In this document: one piece after another, positions 13,596-16,271 of the stretch
Position numbering within the stretch: the first letter of the stretch is position 1
How the letters are laid out: every line of letters starts with the position of its first letter
Assembly (NCBI GenBank): GCA_030044695.1
Contig: JASIDM010000046.1
Location: forward strand, 1-16,271
Reading direction: 5' to 3'
DNA: 16,271 bases
DNA from: Thermoplasmata archaeon
GTDB taxonomy: Archaea > Thermoplasmatota > Thermoplasmata > Lutacidiplasmatales > UBA184
Position numbers and translations under genes: made by a program
Notes under the pieces: generated by a model
Database searches by the model: none
Told to the model about the DNA's origin: nothing
The model's input: only the letters and a program-made list of their open reading frames with translations

Positions 13596-14887
13596 GCCAC
13601 CCTCCGGTGGGTGGGGCCCCGCAGCAGGGCGACCAGCCCCTCGAGCGACCAGTAGCTGTCCCAGTCGACGACCGGCGCGAACCTCCAGGTCCCCGCGAGG
13701 GTGATCCGTCGGTCGAGCCGGAGCAGGCGGCGGGCCAGGGCCTCCTCCTCGGAAGGGAGCGCGCCGTCCCGTTCGAGCATCGGCAGGCGCGAGGGGCTGA
13801 CCAGCAGGGGGAGGAACCCCTGGCGCCGCAGGTACGGGACGAGCCCGAGCGCCGGGTCGCCGTCCCAGGCCGAGAGGACGAGCGTGGTGAGGCCGGGTCG
13901 GAAGAACCGTCGCAGGGAGTTGGCGCAGCGCTCGGCCGGGCCCGCGACGCTGGCGAGCCGACCCCGTGCGATGGCGTCCAGCAGGCGCACCCGGTGACCC
14001 CGCCCCGTGGAGAGCGGCACGGCCTCGAGGAACTCGCCGAAGCTGGCGTAGCCGACGCGGACCTTGCTGCGCAGGAGGGCGTCCGCGATCCCGTAGGCGG
14101 CGGCGCGGCCGAGGCCGAGGACCCGCTCCTCGAGCTCCCGGTCCTCCGACCCCGGCCGCTCGTCGAGCAGGATCACCAGATCGCCGGTCAGCTCGGTCTG
14201 GTACTCGTTCGCGACCAGGCGGCCGAGCCGGCCCGAGGCGCGCCAGTTGATGCGGCCCCACGGCTCGGACGGCGACGCGTCCCGGATCCCGTGGAACTCG
14301 CCGCTCCGGCCGAGGTACCGCGAGCGGGTCTCTCCGGGAAGGGCGATCGTCCGGTCGAGGCGCAGGGTCCGCAGGCGCCGGACCTCGGCGGGGAACCGAT
14401 GCAGCGACAGCCCCGCCGCCGACGCGTCGACGGGCTGCTCCGCCAGCCCGAGCGGGTCCCGCCAGAGGACCTGCGGGGGCTCGGCGAACGTCATCGTCGG
14501 CTCGCGCAGGCGCCATCGCGTCGAGAAGCGGAGCTCCTCGCCCCGGAGCTCCAGGCGGAGGGGCTCGACCACCGCCGCCCCGGCGGGTGGGCTCGGCCGC
14601 GTCAGCAGGTTCGCGACGGTCCCCGCGGGCCGTCCCCGGATCGTCCCCGCCACGCGGACGTCCTGGCCGGAGCCGTCGGCCTCCCAGGAGAACGCTACGG
14701 ACGGGGCAGGACGCGGGACGAACGCGGACGCCGCGAACGGCGCCACGAGGATCGGCAGGGCGATGAAGAGGGCCACGGGCGCGCGGAGCGCCACGGCCGA
14801 GGCGACCAGGAGCGCTCCCGCCCCCACGAGAAGATACGCCCGTCCCGTCCAGCGGAACCCGGGGGGTTGGGGAGCCGGGCCGCTCAC
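13592..14887 (-). CDS. DUF58 domain protein, cassette B gene 3
   Basis: This 431-residue paralog of 9866-11167 has two N-terminal hydrophobic segments (about 15-34 and 36-54), 'QVLWRDPLGLAEQP' before the core, DUF58 signature 'GEFHGIRDASPSEPWGRINW' (196-215), and a VWA-like strand 'LVILLDERPG' in which both Ser positions of DxSxS are lost. Later conserved blocks include 'GYASFGEFLEAVPLSTGR', 'AGPAERCANSLRRFFRPG' and the C-terminal 'PVVDWDSYWSLEGL'. GTG 14887 overlaps the stop of gene 2 as GTGA and marks the true N-terminus; the open frame runs about 600 bp further upstream without meaning. It is a probable client of the single MoxR encoded 4 kb downstream. Function unknown. Confidence 0.92.
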   Translation of the reverse strand: MSGPAPQPPGFRWTGRAYLLVGAGALLVASAVALRAPVALFIALPILVAPFAASAFVPRPAPSVAFSWEADGSGQDVRVAGTIRGRPAGTVANLLTRPSPPAGAAVVEPLRLELRGEELRFSTRWRLREPTMTFAEPPQVLWRDPLGLAEQPVDASAAGLSLHRFPAEVRRLRTLRLDRTIALPGETRSRYLGRSGEFHGIRDASPSEPWGRINWRASGRLGRLVANEYQTELTGDLVILLDERPGSEDRELEERVLGLGRAAAYGIADALLRSKVRVGYASFGEFLEAVPLSTGRGHRVRLLDAIARGRLASVAGPAERCANSLRRFFRPGLTTLVLSAWDGDPALGLVPYLRRQGFLPLLVSPSRLPMLERDGALPSEEEALARRLLRLDRRITLAGTWRFAPVVDWDSYWSLEGLVALLRGPTHRRVA

Positions 14888-15288
14888 GTGGCCCCTTCGA
14901 GCCGGACCAGCTGCTCGGCCAGGTAGCGCAGGAACTCCCGCTGGGAGAGCCGGAGCAGCCGATCGAGCTCCGCCGGATCGCGGTTCGGCAGCTCGGGACG
15001 CGTCGACCGCCGCTCCATGCGGTCCAGGAACAGCAGCAGGTCCTCCCGGCCGACCCGTCCGGCCCCCAGCCAGCTCCGCACGTCCGCCCCGGCCCGGGAA
15101 CGCGCCGCGGCCCGCGCGGCCGCCGGCCGAGGCAGTCGGGCGAGGGTCTCGGCGACGGCGATCCCGGCGAGGGCGACCGCCGCCGTCGCGGCGGGGACCG
15201 CCACGGCGTACGTCGTCGCGTTGGCCACGGCGAGCAGCGCGAATCCCGCCGACGGGACGACCCACCACCAGGGAAAGCGCGCGCTCAC
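14884..15288 (-). CDS. 134-aa two-TM protein, cassette B gene 2
   Basis: This paralog of 11164-11568 has exactly the same length. It starts with a Trp triplet (7-9), has two hydrophobic segments (about 9-24 and 27-48), a basic Ala/Arg linker and a cytoplasmic tail with 'GREDLLLFLDRMERR' (80-94) and 'REFLRYLAEQLVRLEGAT' at the end. It is GTG-started, overlapping the preceding stop by 4 bp and the DUF58 start by 4 bp. The helical tail may be a protein-binding segment (inference). Conservation of length and spacing alongside low overall identity suggests a structural subunit. Confidence 0.85.
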   Translation of the reverse strand: MSARFPWWWVVPSAGFALLAVANATTYAVAVPAATAAVALAGIAVAETLARLPRPAAARAAARSRAGADVRSWLGAGRVGREDLLLFLDRMERRSTRPELPNRDPAELDRLLRLSQREFLRYLAEQLVRLEGAT

Positions 15289-16205
15289 GACGCCCGGCCC
15301 GGCGCGAGGTCCAGCTCGGCCTGGCGGACCGCCTCCCGGAAGCGGCCCGCCTCGTCCGGCCCGATCGGGTGCGACGAGTAGCGGGCCTCCTCGAACAGGC
15401 GCGTGAGCACCTCGGCGGCGGCGACCCCGACGCCCAGCCGGACGAGGTCGTTGCGCCGGATCTCCTCGGGCGTGTGCACGGAGAGGTCACCGACGCGCGG
15501 GGCGAGGCCGATCAGGAGCCGGACGTAGAGGCGGATCACGGTCTCCCGCGGGTCCTCGCCCCGGTCGAGCGCCGTGGCGGCCTCGACGAGCGCCGAGCGG
15601 ACCTCGGCGCGATCCGGCGGTCGGGGTCGCGAACGTCGGTCGACGACCCGGGACAGGACCCCCGGGAGCGACAGCGCGACGAGGCAGACCGAGATCCCGG
15701 CGATGACGACGAGCACGATCCACGGGCTGAGCGTGAAGCTCGCGAGCGCGGCCCCGTGCACGGTGCCGTTGCCGGATCCGCCCCCGGACCCGTTCGCCGG
15801 GGCCGAGCTGTTGTTCGTCGGGACGCCGGAGCCCGTGCCGCTGTTCGACCCGATCGAGACGGAGAGCCCGACCGGACCGTCGGCCCGGCCGTAGACGTAG
15901 ACGAACAGGGCCCCGAGGAGCAGGATCACGACCATGATCACCAGCGCCCTCGCGGGCGGGCTGAACGACCCCTCCGTCGCCCTCCGGAAGAAGAGGGCGG
16001 CGAGGCCGGCGCCGAGCGGGAGGAGGAACAGGATCCCCCAGACGTACGTCGGGGCGGAGATGATCAGCTCCCCGGCCTGGGGCTTCGGCGGCGCCGGGGA
16101 GGCCCCTAGCAGGAACGCGGCCGCGACGCCGGCGACGACGGCGAGCCCGAGCACGGCGTAGAGGAGCACCGCGCGCTGCCCCGTCGGCCCCGCGGGCGCC
16201 GCCAT
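15285..16205 (-). CDS. DUF4129-like membrane protein, cassette B gene 1
   Basis: This 306-residue paralog of 11565-12779 has the same plan: TM1 (about 12-33), TM2 (54-73), TM3 (85-105), an exterior Gly/Asn/Ser spacer of about 40 residues (115-152) with only four N-x-S/T sequons, TM4 (158-182) ending 'PGVLSRVVDRRS', and a cytoplasmic domain with 'AEVRSALVEAATALDRGEDP' and 'LFEEARYSSHPIG' that fits the end of DUF4129. The 98-residue length difference from copy A lies mainly in the spacer. ATG 16205 is the first start after a GGTTATC box A (16242-16252); about 36 bp separates them, implying a leader near 10 nt. Its stop overlaps the start of gene 2. Function unknown, but it probably belongs to the MoxR/DUF58 membrane complex. 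Confidence 0.85.
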   Translation of the reverse strand: MAAPAGPTGQRAVLLYAVLGLAVVAGVAAAFLLGASPAPPKPQAGELIISAPTYVWGILFLLPLGAGLAALFFRRATEGSFSPPARALVIMVVILLLGALFVYVYGRADGPVGLSVSIGSNSGTGSGVPTNNSSAPANGSGGGSGNGTVHGAALASFTLSPWIVLVVIAGISVCLVALSLPGVLSRVVDRRSRPRPPDRAEVRSALVEAATALDRGEDPRETVIRLYVRLLIGLAPRVGDLSVHTPEEIRRNDLVRLGVGVAAAEVLTRLFEEARYSSHPIGPDEAGRFREAVRQAELDLAPGRAS

Positions 16206-16241
16206 GCGTGCCGCCCCCGACCCGGTACCCCCGCCGGGCGG

Positions 16242-16252
16242 GATAACCCCTT
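16242..16252 (-). promoter_or_regulatory. Promoter element of cassette B (AAGGGGTTATC)
   Basis: AAGGGGTTATC on the minus strand, identical to the element before cassette A, ends 36 bp before the ATG of gene 1. It could be a BRE plus box A, or an operator common to both copies. Confidence 0.5.
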
Positions 16253-16271
16253 GCGCACGGGCCGCCGACGC

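Noticed and set aside
14247..16109. 620-codon plus-strand frame opposite cassette B
   Set aside because: Arg/Pro/Ala-rich without motifs; the minus-strand cassette is supported by a paralogous copy.
8252..16205. Transglutaminase (TgpA-like) as a member of the MoxR/DUF58/DUF4129 locus
   Set aside because: No frame has the Cys-His-Asp pattern in a long multi-TM protein; the cassettes hold only the four families described.

Overview
The window is very GC-rich chromosomal DNA (roughly 70 % or more by eye), gene-dense, with many GTG starts. It is archaeal: it carries a 50-residue ribosomal protein L40e with two CxxC zinc pairs, an archaeal/eukaryal-type IleRS, an AMMECR1 protein, an archease, and A/T-rich box A (TATA) elements about 25-30 bp before start codons, as expected for leaderless mRNAs. 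A high-GC euryarchaeal or Thermoplasmatota-like lineage is my best guess, with low confidence below domain level.

Layout. Bases 2-4019 (+): the end of a CoA-binding-domain protein, a bactofilin-like beta-repeat protein overlapping it by 4 bp, then IleRS with its own box A. Bases 4016-6137: small housekeeping genes in alternating directions, namely AMMECR1 (-), L40e (+), a dolichol-phosphate-type GT2 glycosyltransferase (-) and archease (+). Divergent neighbours share one palindromic or two-way box A, and convergent neighbours end within 4 bp of each other. Bases 6139-8228 (-): a class V aminotransferase and a phosphoglycerate-dehydrogenase-type oxidoreductase overlapping by 4 bp, probably a serine/glyoxylate-linked pair. 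Bases 8252-16205 (-): a MoxR AAA+ ATPase preceded by two complete paralogous copies of a four-gene membrane cassette.

Each cassette reads, in transcription order: (1) a multi-TM protein with a Gly/Asn/Ser/Thr-rich exterior segment and a DUF4129-like cytoplasmic C-terminus; (2) a 134-residue two-TM protein; (3) a DUF58 protein with two N-terminal TMs; (4) a six-TM protein of about 175-180 residues. All three junctions in both copies are 4-bp GTGA start/stop overlaps, and both copies have the same AAGGGGTTATC element before gene 1. Only one MoxR is present and no transglutaminase is seen. This duplicated MoxR-DUF58-DUF4129-type module is the most interesting part of the window. By analogy with other MoxR/DUF58 loci, MoxR probably acts as an ATP-driven chaperone or assembly factor for one or two membrane complexes. 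The outward-facing, sequon-rich spacer of the upstream-A DUF4129 protein and the nearby dolichol-phosphate-type glycosyltransferase suggest, as inference only, a glycosylated cell-surface component.
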